A stretch of 64,000 nt of DNA from Thalassospira mesophila. GTDB lineage: Bacteria > Pseudomonadota > Alphaproteobacteria > Rhodospirillales > Thalassospiraceae. The notes beneath the pieces are model-generated. The model ran no database searches. It saw nothing but the letters and a program-made list of their open reading frames with translations, and was not told the origin of the DNA. How positions within the stretch are numbered: position 1 is the first letter of the stretch; the number at the start of each line of letters is the position of its first letter. Location: NCBI RefSeq assembly GCF_002115755.1, contig NZ_JFKA01000002.1, positions 124,001 to 188,000 on the forward strand. The letters are read 5' to 3'. Shown here piece after piece: positions 33,293-42,369 of this stretch. The translations under genes were made by a program, and so were the position numbers.

Positions 33293-36188
33293 CATCCTGC
33301 GTATTTCCCGCAAGGAATTTCGGGGATTTTTCGCCACACCCGCCGCCTATCTGTTTATTGGCGCGTTTCTGGCGGTAAATCTGTTTGTGTTTTTCTGGGT
33401 TGAAACCTTTTTCGCCCGCAACATTGCCGACGTGCAGCCATTGTTTAAATGGATGCCGGTGTTACTGATTTTTCTGGTTTCCGCCCTGACCATGCGGGCC
33501 TGGTCCGAAGAACGTCGGTCCGGAACTTTGGAAACCTTGTTAACCGCCCCGGTCCGGCCCATTTCGCTGGTGCTGGGCAAGTTTCTGGCTGCATTGCTGC
33601 TGGTGGTTCTGGCGCTGGTGTTAACCCTGCCATTGCCGATTACTGTTTCCATTCTGGGCCCGCTTGACTGGGGCCCGGTAATTGGTGGTTATGTCGCCAC
33701 CCTGTTTTTGGCCGCCGCCTATATCGCCATCGGCCTTTATATGAGTGGCCGCACCGATAACCCGATTGTCGCGCTTATCCTGACCGCGCTTGTATGCAGT
33801 GTATTTTACCTGATCGGGTCCGATACGCTGACATCGCTGTTTGGTGATAAAATTGGCGGTTTGTTGGCCGCATTGGGCACCGGCACCCGGTTTCAGTCCA
33901 TCACACGCGGTGTGCTCGATCTGCGCGATCTTTATTATTACCTGTCGATTGTTGGTGTGTTTTTAACGCTGAACCTGTTCAGCCTTGAAAAACTGCGCTG
34001 GCATGGCAACCCGACCAGCAACAAACACCGTGTGTGGGGGGCTGTTGCCACCCTGTTTGTGCTGAACTTTGTTGCCGCCAACTTCTGGCTGGCGCCAATT
34101 ACGGCGGCACGCGCCGATATGACGCACCAGCACATTTATTCGCTGTCATCCTCGACCAAGCAGGAACTGCAACATTTGCAGGAACCGTTGGTCATTCGGG
34201 CCTATTTCTCGCCGCGAACCCACCCGTTGCTGGCCCCGCTGGTGCCGCGGGTAAAGGATTTGCTGTCGGAATATCAGGTGGCATCCAAGGGCCATGTCCG
34301 GGTGGAGTTTATTGACCCGACGGCAGACCCCGATAAGGAACAGGAAGCCGCATCCAAATACGGTATCCGTCCGGTGCCGTTTCAGACCAACAGCCGCTAT
34401 CAGTCGTCCGTGGTTAATTCCTATTTCGATATTGTCGTTGCCTATGGCGATCAGTTCGAAACATTGACCTATGGCGATTTGATCGAGGTAAAAACCCGGG
34501 GTGAGGGCGACATCAATGTTGGCCTGAAAAACCCGGAATATGAGATCAGCCGCACCATTCGCAAACTGGTCAATCAGTATCAGGCCGGGGGCAACCCGTT
34601 TGAAAACATGACCCAGCCGGTGACGTTTGAAGGCTTTGTTTCGCCCAGCGATAAATTGCCCGATCAGTTGCAGAAATTCCGCCAAACGCTGGACGGCGTT
34701 TTAAAGGATTATAAGGATCAGGCAGGCGACAAGTTTAACATTGCCTTTGCTGACCCCGATGCAAATGACGGTGCGCTGGCAACCCGGTTGCAAGATGATT
34801 ATGGCTTTAGCCCGCAAGTGGCCAGCCTGATGAACCCGCAACCGTTCTGGTTTTATATGATGCTGAAAAGCGGCAAGGACGAGGTACAGGTGCCTTTGCC
34901 TGAAACCACGGACAAAGCTGCGCTGAAACGATCGATCGATTCGGCCCTGCATCGCATGGCACCGGGTTTTTTAAAAACCATTGCTTTGGTTAAACCGGCA
35001 TCGCCCCCGCCGAGCCCCTATATGCAGCAGGCCCCCGGCCCGCGTTATACGGAACTCGACAAAACCCTGTCGGAAAACGCCCGTGTGGTGGAAACCGATT
35101 TGAAAGACGGCCACGTTCCCGAAGCCGCCGATTTGCTGATGGTCATGGACCCGGTCAACCTTGATGACAAACAGCGTTTTGCCATTGACCAGTTCCTGAT
35201 GCGCGGTGGCAGTGTGGTGATGGCAACATCGCCTTACGATATCAGCATTACCAACACCCTTTCGGCCAAAAAAGTCGACTCTGGCCTGAAAGACTGGCTT
35301 GCCGGTTATGGCGTCTCGATTGACGATAAAATGGTGCTGGACCCGCAAAATGCATCCTTGCCAGTGCCGGTCGAACGCAAAATTGGCGGCATGACGGTCC
35401 AGCAAATCAGCATGATGCCATACCCGCATTTCCCCGATTTGCGCGGTGATCAGCTTAATGGCGATAACCCGGTAACTGCCGGGCTGGGTCAGCTCACCCT
35501 GAACTGGGCATCGCCGGTAACGGTCGATGGTGCCAAAAACAAGGACCGCACGGTAACGGCCCTTCTGCACAGCTCCAAACAAAGCTGGTTGTCAGACAGC
35601 ACCGATATTCTGCCCGATTACAAAGCCCATCCTGATGCCGGGTTTGCTGTTTCGGGCGACCGTGGACCGCATGATCTGGCCGTCGCGATTGAAGGGCAGT
35701 TCAAATCCTTCTATGCCGGTAAGGAATCGCCGCTTTTGGCAGATGACGCCAAAAACGCCGATAAAAAGGATGCGAAAAAAGGTGATGCGGCCACAGCTAA
35801 AAAGGACGACGATAAAAACGTTCAGATTGGCGGCGTGATTGATCGTTCGCCGTCTTCTGCCCGTCTGGTTCTGGTGGGGTCCAACAGCTTTGCCGATGAT
35901 ATGTCGCTTAGTCTTGCATCACGCGGAATGGGCACACGCTACACGGCACCGCTGGAATTTATGCAAAACGTGATCGATTGGTCGCTTGAAGATCAATCCT
36001 TGCTGGCATTGCGCGGACGGACCCAGTTTGCCCGGACCCTTGTTCCAACATCCGAAGGTTCTGAACAGATTTGGGAATATCTGAATTACGGTATTGCCCT
36101 GATCGGTCTTTTGGCTGTGTGGGGCTGGCGTCGCCGGGTGGCGGCAACCGAACGCAAACATTACCAGCGCATTCTTGAGGAGGTCTGA
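33285..36188 (+). CDS. Fused ABC-2 permease (GldF-like) and GldG-like auxiliary protein
   Basis: The 967-aa product joins two modules. Residues about 1-235 form an ABC-2 type permease with six membrane segments (SRKEFRGFFATPAAYLFIG, RTDNPIVALILTALVCSVFY). After another membrane segment near 255-275, about 650 residues follow resembling the periplasmic GldG domain (TKQELQHLQEPLVIRAYFS; LLMVMDPVNLDDKQRFAIDQ). A Lys/Asp/Ala-rich linker lies near 825-850, and a last membrane segment is near the end (YGIALIGLLAVWGWRRR). The ATG at 33285 has GAGGAGG upstream and overlaps the ATPase gene. GldF and GldG are often separate. Confidence 0.9.
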   Translation: MADILRISRKEFRGFFATPAAYLFIGAFLAVNLFVFFWVETFFARNIADVQPLFKWMPVLLIFLVSALTMRAWSEERRSGTLETLLTAPVRPISLVLGKFLAALLLVVLALVLTLPLPITVSILGPLDWGPVIGGYVATLFLAAAYIAIGLYMSGRTDNPIVALILTALVCSVFYLIGSDTLTSLFGDKIGGLLAALGTGTRFQSITRGVLDLRDLYYYLSIVGVFLTLNLFSLEKLRWHGNPTSNKHRVWGAVATLFVLNFVAANFWLAPITAARADMTHQHIYSLSSSTKQELQHLQEPLVIRAYFSPRTHPLLAPLVPRVKDLLSEYQVASKGHVRVEFIDPTADPDKEQEAASKYGIRPVPFQTNSRYQSSVVNSYFDIVVAYGDQFETLTYGDLIEVKTRGEGDINVGLKNPEYEISRTIRKLVNQYQAGGNPFENMTQPVTFEGFVSPSDKLPDQLQKFRQTLDGVLKDYKDQAGDKFNIAFADPDANDGALATRLQDDYGFSPQVASLMNPQPFWFYMMLKSGKDEVQVPLPETTDKAALKRSIDSALHRMAPGFLKTIALVKPASPPPSPYMQQAPGPRYTELDKTLSENARVVETDLKDGHVPEAADLLMVMDPVNLDDKQRFAIDQFLMRGGSVVMATSPYDISITNTLSAKKVDSGLKDWLAGYGVSIDDKMVLDPQNASLPVPVERKIGGMTVQQISMMPYPHFPDLRGDQLNGDNPVTAGLGQLTLNWASPVTVDGAKNKDRTVTALLHSSKQSWLSDSTDILPDYKAHPDAGFAVSGDRGPHDLAVAIEGQFKSFYAGKESPLLADDAKNADKKDAKKGDAATAKKDDDKNVQIGGVIDRSPSSARLVLVGSNSFADDMSLSLASRGMGTRYTAPLEFMQNVIDWSLEDQSLLALRGRTQFARTLVPTSEGSEQIWEYLNYGIALIGLLAVWGWRRRVAATERKHYQRILEEV

Positions 36189-36192
36189 AATT

Positions 36193-37290
36193 ATGAAACG
36201 GACCATTCAGATATTGGTGGTGTTGTTTATCGTCCAGGTTGGCTTTGCCATCGGGATCAATTTTTACCAGCCGCAAAGCACGGATACCGGCGGAAGCGAT
36301 AAACTTGTCGCGACCAAGGTTAATGCTGTTGATATCGACCATGTCACCATCGAGGATTCAGATGGTGCCAAGGTAAGCCTTGCGAAAAACGGCAAGGATT
36401 GGCAATTGCCCGATCAGGACAATTTCCCGGCCGATGGCACCAAGGTTGATGGTTTGATCAGCAAACTGACCGGCCTTCACGAAGGCCTGCCAATTGCGAC
36501 ATCAAGCGGTGCGATCAAACGGTTTAAACTGGCGAAGGATGATTTTGAACGCCGTATTACCCTTAAAAACGGCGATAAGGCGGTGGCGACCCTGTATTTC
36601 GGGACATCGCAGGGCACCCATCAAACCCATGCCCGCCGCGATGATCAGAACGAAGTCTATGCCGTAACCATGGGCAGCTATGACGCCCCGGCCAAGGCAG
36701 ATGACTGGATCGATAGCACGGCTTTGCAAATATCGGCTGACGATATTGTTAAAATGGATGTCGATGGCCTGTCCCTGGTGGCAAGCGAGGTGCCGGTTGC
36801 AAAAGGCGATGCCAAATCTGCTGATAAATCTGCTGCCAAACCGGCAACGGATGAAAACGCCGACAAGGCAGACCTGGACAAAGCCAAAACGCAAACGGTT
36901 TGGAACCTTGCCAATGCGGCACCGGATCAGAAATTGCAACCTGCTGCCGCCTCTACGCTTGCGGCGATGACGGCAAAGGTTCGGATTTCGTCGGTGCTGG
37001 GCAAAGATGCGAAACCGGAATACGGCATGGATCATCCGGTGTTGAAAGTGTCCCTGACGATCAAGGGCAAGGACCAGCCGGTTGAGTATGTGATGGGCAA
37101 AAGCGATGGCAAAGACGGGGATTATACCCTGAAACTGTCATCACGGCCGGAATATTTCCGCATTGCGGGCTATACCGGCAAACAGCTTGAGCAACATGCC
37201 AATGCAAAGGCGTTGCTGGTTGGCGCGAAGGACGATGCCAAACCGGCACCGGGCAGCGATAGCCCGGCAAGTGCCAAGGCAATGAACTGA
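36193..37290 (+). CDS. DUF4340 domain protein, membrane-anchored
   Basis: The 365-aa protein starts with a single membrane anchor (TIQILVVLFIVQVGFAIGI). A probably periplasmic region follows with DUF4340-like features: VTIEDSDGAKVSLAKNGKDW near residue 55 and FGTSQGTHQTHARR. A Lys/Ala/Asp-rich insert is near 210-230, and the protein ends in a low-complexity Ala/Pro tail. DUF4340 proteins commonly follow GldG-like genes. It starts 4 bases after the permease stop, with GAGGAGG upstream. Role in the complex is unknown. Confidence 0.85.
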   Translation: MKRTIQILVVLFIVQVGFAIGINFYQPQSTDTGGSDKLVATKVNAVDIDHVTIEDSDGAKVSLAKNGKDWQLPDQDNFPADGTKVDGLISKLTGLHEGLPIATSSGAIKRFKLAKDDFERRITLKNGDKAVATLYFGTSQGTHQTHARRDDQNEVYAVTMGSYDAPAKADDWIDSTALQISADDIVKMDVDGLSLVASEVPVAKGDAKSADKSAAKPATDENADKADLDKAKTQTVWNLANAAPDQKLQPAAASTLAAMTAKVRISSVLGKDAKPEYGMDHPVLKVSLTIKGKDQPVEYVMGKSDGKDGDYTLKLSSRPEYFRIAGYTGKQLEQHANAKALLVGAKDDAKPAPGSDSPASAKAMN

Positions 37291-37330
37291 GCAGACCAGA
37301 CAGCCGGGAATCCCGGCGATAATCTGAACG

Positions 37331-37366
37331 ATAAAGGCCCGGCAATTCAGTTTGCCGGGCCTTTAT
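37331..37366. terminator. Bidirectional terminator
   Basis: Perfect 15-bp stem (37331-37345 with 37352-37366) with a 6-base loop, between the convergent DUF4340 and squalene-synthase-like genes. The A/T-rich stem ends can serve both directions. Confidence 0.85.
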
Positions 37367-37404
37367 TTTAAAAACGGGCGTTATGGCGATGATGTGGTGG
37401 GGGG

Positions 37405-38499
37405 CTACGACGCGGTATTGTTGCCGCCAGACCCGGATGCGGAATTATCCCTGGGGGCCGATTTAACGGCATCATCACGGGGGGCATCCTTGTCGGCGGG
37501 GGGCTTGGCCGTATGAACAATGGTGTTTTGATCGGGCAGGCTTTTCTCGGCGGTGGTGTCAATAATGGCAACCCGGTCGGCCAGAAATGCGCCATATCCG
37601 CCATCCATCATCGCGGCAAGTTCGATGTAAACACTGAACAGTCGCGATAATGTGTCGGTTTCCTCGGGTTCGAGAATGGCAAGAAGTTCGGCACTGCGGG
37701 CTTGCCCGGTTTCAAAATGTTCCCATGCCTTTTCCAGCATGAAGGTGCCCAGCACGTTCAGCGTGTCATAGTCTTGCTGACCGATTGCGTTGCGAATTTC
37801 GCCAATGCTGATGTCGGCTGCCAGTAACATTTCACCCGGAATGGTCACCAGCCGGTCCGGGCCTTTAACGTCAATCGGCAGGTCGCGCAGGATGTGAATG
37901 ACATAACAAAAAATTGCCATGTCGCGCGCGTGATATAACGGCGATGCCGTCAGGTTGGAAACATAACCGATTTCGTCGTCATAGCGCGCAGACAGCAAAT
38001 AGACGAAAATTGATGCCGGGGCAGCGGTGGCCCCTTCGCAATAGGCGATAAAATCGTCCCACTCATCTAGCGGGTCTTCGGCGACATCCTTGCGCAGGGC
38101 CTCGGCCAGTTTGACCCACGGTTCGACCGATAAATCGCTTTCGCCCAATGTCAGGGTCAGCGCATCGTAAACCGGGCCGGGCAGGGGGCCAACATCGGGC
38201 CACGGGTTGTCGGCCATCACCTTGGCAGCTTCGATCTGGTCTTGCCAGCGGTCGATAATATCAAAGGTGTCATCGCGCAGATTATCGCGCTCGGCGTCGG
38301 ATTTTTCTAAAAAACCGTCATCGACAATATCGTCAATCACTCGCATGGAGGCATAAGCCGCCAGAAAAAACCGCTGCCGCGCCGGGTTCAGGCGCATGGC
38401 GGCCCGGTACAGATTGGCGTTTTTGGCCGCAGCCAGTTCCTTGCAAGCAAGAAACGGATCTTGAGAAGAACCGGAAAAAGGCGAAGGTGACACGGTCAT
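37405..38499 (-). CDS. Squalene/phytoene synthase family protein
   Basis: The 364-aa protein carries the family prenyl-diphosphate motifs: FFLAAYASMRVIDDIVDD (first aspartate-rich site, about residues 44-61) and CYVIHILRDLPID (second site). CEGATAAPASIFVYLL lies between. Members condense two prenyl diphosphates to squalene, presqualene or phytoene products. No hopanoid or carotenoid genes are adjacent, so the product cannot be assigned. The last 50 residues are a disordered Asp/Lys/Ser-rich tail unusual for the family. Confidence 0.85.
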   Translation of the reverse strand: MTVSPSPFSGSSQDPFLACKELAAAKNANLYRAAMRLNPARQRFFLAAYASMRVIDDIVDDGFLEKSDAERDNLRDDTFDIIDRWQDQIEAAKVMADNPWPDVGPLPGPVYDALTLTLGESDLSVEPWVKLAEALRKDVAEDPLDEWDDFIAYCEGATAAPASIFVYLLSARYDDEIGYVSNLTASPLYHARDMAIFCYVIHILRDLPIDVKGPDRLVTIPGEMLLAADISIGEIRNAIGQQDYDTLNVLGTFMLEKAWEHFETGQARSAELLAILEPEETDTLSRLFSVYIELAAMMDGGYGAFLADRVAIIDTTAEKSLPDQNTIVHTAKPPADKDAPRDDAVKSAPRDNSASGSGGNNTAS

Positions 38500-38668
38500 T
38501 TATTTTCCAGGGCTTGCCGTAATTCTAAAACCAAAGGCGGGTATATTGCCCTGTCTTTGGGGGCGGCATTAAAAATGCGTCCATTGGCAACATGCAGCCT
38601 CGTTGCCACACTGGCAAGAGAACAGCCGTGCCATAGCGCGATTTTAGCGGAAATTGATGACTTATGCC

Positions 38669-39424
38669 TTAAAATTGCAGCCGATAGCCTGCAGTCAGGC
38701 CCAACATGGCATCAAACCGGTCGGTCGAGCTGCTGCTTGACGATGATGTAAGGTCGCTGGTCAGGCGGCCATGGATGCCAACCCATAAATCCTCGAACGG
38801 CATATAGGACAGGCTGGCAGCAAGGCCCGCACTGTCGGATCCGGTTTCGCCATTAAACCCGGCACCGGAAATGCCGCTGTCATTACGTAATGTTGGCGTC
38901 ACCAGATAGTCTTCGTCGTCGGTCCCTGATGTACCAATATGGTGGCCCAGCGATCCGTTAAGCTCCACAACCGGGCCAAAGGCAAAACCAACCGCGCGAT
39001 TGGGCGAATAACCAATGCCAAACTGGGCTGAAAGGCCTTTGTTTGCGGTCTGGTCGCTGTTGGCTTCAAACCACATCAAGCCAGACTGGTCCTTGGTATT
39101 CCCGTTGGTTTTGCTGCCCGGCAAAGTCAGGACTGCGCCGTGGCGGCGGCCCGGCGCGCTGCTGAAATAATTATCAAATCCATGCCGTCCCGGTGCGGGT
39201 AAAATACCCTGCACCAGATAGCTTGATGTATCAGCGGCTGTTTCTGCCGGTGCTGCGGGAACGGCCATTTCGGTTTCGCTGACGGCTTGCTGTGCGCAGG
39301 CAATAAACGGGAACACGGCGGTTAGCATCGCAATGCCGCCGATCAGTCCTGCTTTTAAATATTGCTGCGTCGTCATCGCCGTTATTCCCGTCTTGCTCAC
39401 GTCAGTACCATCTGCAGTGTTCAT
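38669..39424 (-). CDS. Exported, probably outer-membrane beta-barrel protein
   Basis: The product has a signal peptide (YLKAGLIGGIAMLTAVFPFIACA) and a mature part rich in alternating strands such as GLSAQFGIGYSPNRAVGFAF and LAASLSYMPFEDLWVGIHG. The last residues are GLTAGYRLQF, ending in phenylalanine as outer-membrane barrels do. A serine run is near residue 230. The start is uncertain: ATG at 39424 (251 aa) or at 39376 (235 aa), the latter giving a more usual signal peptide. A few strands only, perhaps an eight-stranded barrel; function unknown. Confidence 0.7.
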   Translation of the reverse strand: MNTADGTDVSKTGITAMTTQQYLKAGLIGGIAMLTAVFPFIACAQQAVSETEMAVPAAPAETAADTSSYLVQGILPAPGRHGFDNYFSSAPGRRHGAVLTLPGSKTNGNTKDQSGLMWFEANSDQTANKGLSAQFGIGYSPNRAVGFAFGPVVELNGSLGHHIGTSGTDDEDYLVTPTLRNDSGISGAGFNGETGSDSAGLAASLSYMPFEDLWVGIHGRLTSDLTSSSSSSSTDRFDAMLGLTAGYRLQF

Positions 39425-39695
39425 GCGTGACCGCCGATAAATCGACAGTCACTAACCTGAACGTTTGCAGGCACCGAAAAGGACGCCCCCGAAAGAAAAA
39501 AATTTGCATCTTTGGGCCGAACAACGTCTGGCGACGGGATGCGGTTTTTTTTGTTTGCGTGTCAGGATGCGGCAATATGGTCATTTTGGCGCCAATGGCC
39601 AGCCGACTTATTGCATAGCAACCATTCCCAACTGGTTTTCCAGCTTTTTTGGATCATTCCAGTATGCGGGCTAAAGTGGTTTTTGTGTGATTAAT

Positions 39696-40577
39696 TCAGC
39701 TTTTTAAGAATATTTTAACCGATTCGACCTGGCCCCTGGTATTGAGATAAGGTGCATGGCCGCAATTTTCCAGACTGACCAGATGCATTTCCGGTTTTGC
39801 CGCCTGCATTTTTTTCACAATCGGTTCCGGCACCAGGTCGGATTGCACGCCGCTAAACATTGTCAGCGGGCAGGACAGGCGGTTAAATATGTCCCAGCCA
39901 TCGTAATCGTCGATTTGATCGCGGAAAACTTCCATCACGCGCGGGTCGTAATGCATGGCATATTTGCCATTGGGGAGGCGACGGGCCGAATACATCGCCA
40001 GTTCGGCCCATTCGGCGTCATTTTCCAGGCCAAACGGGGCATAAATGACCCGCATGATGGCATCGATTTCGGCAATGCTGGCAAATTCCGGCGTGCCCCC
40101 GACATAGGCCTTGATCCTGTCCACGGCATCTTGTGCCAGTTCGGGGCCGATATCGTTTAGCAAAATCCGGTCAATGCGTTTGGGTGCCACATCGGCAACG
40201 ACCATGCCGATAATGCCGCCCATCGATGTGCCAATCCAGCTACAGTGATCGATATTGAAATGATCCAGCATTTCAATCATTTGGGCGGCGTAAAAGCCCG
40301 GTACATATTCTTCATCCGGGTTTTGGGCCCAGGCGGAATAGCCGCGGCCGACAATATCGGGGCACAAAATGAAATAATCATCGGTCAACTCGCGGGCGAG
40401 GATGTCAAAATCGGTCGATAACCGGGCCAGCCCATGCACCATCACGATGACAGGCTTGCCCGGTGTGCCCCACTGGCGAATGCGGGTTTCGTATCCGCAC
40501 AGCTTAACAAACACATCGCGGACCCTGCGGCCCGGAGTCGGCAATGACTTTGCGGCAAGTTCGGCGTGGTTGGACAT
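39696..40577 (-). CDS. Alpha/beta hydrolase
   Basis: The 293-aa protein shows the hydrolase fold: VMVHGLARLSTDFD (oxyanion region), the nucleophile elbow GTSMGG (about residue 118), and a C-terminal GHAPYL histidine. An acid residue probably lies in GVQSDLVPE. These fit an esterase or C-C hydrolase. The ATG at 40577 has AGGTG about 6 bases upstream and is preferred over the frame start 5 codons earlier. It is 63 bases downstream of the Tam-like methyltransferase gene on the same strand. Substrate unknown. Confidence 0.88.
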   Translation of the reverse strand: MSNHAELAAKSLPTPGRRVRDVFVKLCGYETRIRQWGTPGKPVIVMVHGLARLSTDFDILARELTDDYFILCPDIVGRGYSAWAQNPDEEYVPGFYAAQMIEMLDHFNIDHCSWIGTSMGGIIGMVVADVAPKRIDRILLNDIGPELAQDAVDRIKAYVGGTPEFASIAEIDAIMRVIYAPFGLENDAEWAELAMYSARRLPNGKYAMHYDPRVMEVFRDQIDDYDGWDIFNRLSCPLTMFSGVQSDLVPEPIVKKMQAAKPEMHLVSLENCGHAPYLNTRGQVESVKIFLKS

Positions 40578-40640
40578 GGTCGCACCTGTCATGTTGTTGC
40601 GGGCCGGGTATCGCGTGACAAGAAAATGGATTGCCCGATT

Positions 40641-41438
40641 TTAGCGTTTGCTGGCAACGATGAACAGCCGGTTGAACGGAAATAGCGTGATGCCATCGGG
40701 CCGGGCGGGGTAAACGTGTTTGAGCCGGGTTTTGTAATGCGCGCAAAAGGCAGCACGGGCATCATCATCGGGCAGGTTGGCCAGAACCGGGCGCAGTGCG
40801 GTTGCAAACACCCAGTTAAAAACCGGGTCTTCCCCGCGCAGAACATGGCAATATTGGGTTTGCCACAAATCAACATTGCTACAATGCGGGGTCAGAACAT
40901 CGAAATAATCGCCCGGACGCATGATTTTAAGCTGGTCCTGTGCTGCGGCAACTTCCTTTTCCCATTTTTCACCGGCTTCCGAAATCAGCTGATGGCTGGG
41001 GGCAAGAAAATTGTTAGGCACCTGAAGGGCGATCAAGCCGCCCGGTTTTACAAAGCCACACAGGCGGGGCAGCAGGTTTGCATGGCCCGGCACCCATTGC
41101 AGGGCCGCATTGGAAAACAAAAGGTCAATCGGGGCCTCTGGTTCCCACGCTGCAATATCGCTTTGCTGCCAGATGATGCGATCATCATGGGCGCGCGCCT
41201 TTTCCAGCATTTCTGCCGAATGGTCGATGCCGGTAATGACCGGTTCGTTACCATTGGTGGCAAACGCGTCGACCAAAAGCGACGTGACGGTTCCCGGCCC
41301 GCATCCAAGGTCGACAATATTGGTCGGGTTAAATCCCTGGGCGGGTTTGGGCAGGCGGGCAATCAGGTCAATCGCCGGGCGGCGGCGTTCATCACCGAAA
41401 AGGCCATACTGGTCTGGATCCCAATGTGTATTGGTCAA
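40641..41438 (-). CDS. tam: Trans-aconitate 2-methyltransferase-like SAM methyltransferase
   Basis: The 265-aa class I methyltransferase begins WDPDQYGLFGDERRRPAIDL, matching Tam proteins, then has the SAM loop IVDLGCGPGTVT, the acidic GIDHSAEML, and LLFSNAALQWVPGH, highly typical of Tam. Tam methylates trans-aconitate, a by-product that inhibits aconitase. Length is like E. coli Tam. Co-directional with a hydrolase gene downstream. Confidence 0.85.
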   Translation of the reverse strand: MTNTHWDPDQYGLFGDERRRPAIDLIARLPKPAQGFNPTNIVDLGCGPGTVTSLLVDAFATNGNEPVITGIDHSAEMLEKARAHDDRIIWQQSDIAAWEPEAPIDLLFSNAALQWVPGHANLLPRLCGFVKPGGLIALQVPNNFLAPSHQLISEAGEKWEKEVAAAQDQLKIMRPGDYFDVLTPHCSNVDLWQTQYCHVLRGEDPVFNWVFATALRPVLANLPDDDARAAFCAHYKTRLKHVYPARPDGITLFPFNRLFIVASKR

Positions 41439-41486
41439 AATCCGGTCCTTTCGTTATCTCCCCGCCGGGCGCGTGTCCGTCGGGGT

Positions 41487-41672
41487 TTAATGTGTTTTTT
41501 CAACCTCGTCGAAATGGCTGTTGATCAGCGAGAACATAAACAGAATGGCCCCGAAAAACATCACCAGTCCGACAAAATAGGAATATCCGTCATGTGCGGC
41601 TGACGCATAAAACAGGCCACCAAGGCCAACGGCAATGGCCAATATACCAAATATCAGGCGATCCATACCCAT
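41487..41672 (-). CDS. Small membrane protein, two transmembrane segments
   Basis: A 61-aa product with two hydrophobic segments (LIFGILAIAVGLGGLFYA and YFVGLVMFFGAILFMFSLI) and a short charged tail. The frame opens 17 codons earlier, but the ATG at 41672 has AAAGG 7 bases upstream and removes a non-hydrophobic leader. No family function is recognised. It lies between tam and rppH on the same strand. Confidence 0.7.
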   Translation of the reverse strand: MGMDRLIFGILAIAVGLGGLFYASAAHDGYSYFVGLVMFFGAILFMFSLINSHFDEVEKTH

Positions 41673-41754
41673 TTTAGAACCTTTCCAAACCCAGGGGTGA
41701 TAATGACACCGGAATTTAATCAAATGCGTGCTTTGTTCAAGCGCGCATTTGGTC

Positions 41755-42363
41755 TTATGCCTGATCAGGCCCCTGTTTTATTTGATCTGGAACAGTTTTG
41801 AAAATTTCTACCAACTGCAGGTAAACAGGGCGTTTAAACGGTACAATGATGTCGGGCAGGGACAAAAAATCGTTCCAGCGCCAGGCGTCAAATTCCGGGT
41901 GATCACCATGAATGACAAAGTCTTCGTCCTTGCCAAGATAGCGCATGGCGAACCATTTTTGCTTTTGCCCGCGATATTTACCGCCAAATGCCTTGCCAAT
42001 CAGGTGTTCTGGCAAATCATAGGTCAGCCATTCCGGGGTTTCGGTAATGATTTCGGCCTGATCGGTGCCGATTTCTTCCATTAATTCACGTAAGGCCGCC
42101 TGTTTTGGTGTTTCGTCACCATCAATGCCGCCCTGGGGCAGTTGCCATGCCCCTTCAAATCCGATGCGATTGCCAATCCAGACATCGCCGCGCCCGTTAA
42201 ACAGCGCGATGCCAACACAAGGGCGATAGGGAAGGTCGCTTCCCGGTGCATCGCTGTCGGACGATTGCCCGGCATCAAGGGGCAGGGGCAGGGAGGTGGA
42301 TTTATGTTTTTTGGATTTTTTCTTCTTGTCTGCTTTGGGTTTTTTGGCAGGATCTTTGGACAT
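41755..42363 (-). CDS. rppH: RNA pyrophosphohydrolase
   Basis: Nudix hydrolase that removes pyrophosphate from 5'-triphosphate RNA and so triggers decay. The Nudix box GGIDGDETPKQAALRELMEE is complete, within RPCVGIALFNGRGDVWIG to FKRPVYLQLVEIF, as in RppH. Unusual is an N-terminal extension of about 45 residues, strongly lysine-rich (KDPAKKPKADKKKKSKKHK), which could add RNA binding. It follows the divergent polysaccharide deacetylase gene, as in related genomes. Confidence 0.93.
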   Translation of the reverse strand: MSKDPAKKPKADKKKKSKKHKSTSLPLPLDAGQSSDSDAPGSDLPYRPCVGIALFNGRGDVWIGNRIGFEGAWQLPQGGIDGDETPKQAALRELMEEIGTDQAEIITETPEWLTYDLPEHLIGKAFGGKYRGQKQKWFAMRYLGKDEDFVIHGDHPEFDAWRWNDFLSLPDIIVPFKRPVYLQLVEIFKTVPDQIKQGPDQA

Positions 42364-42369
42364 GGCAGA

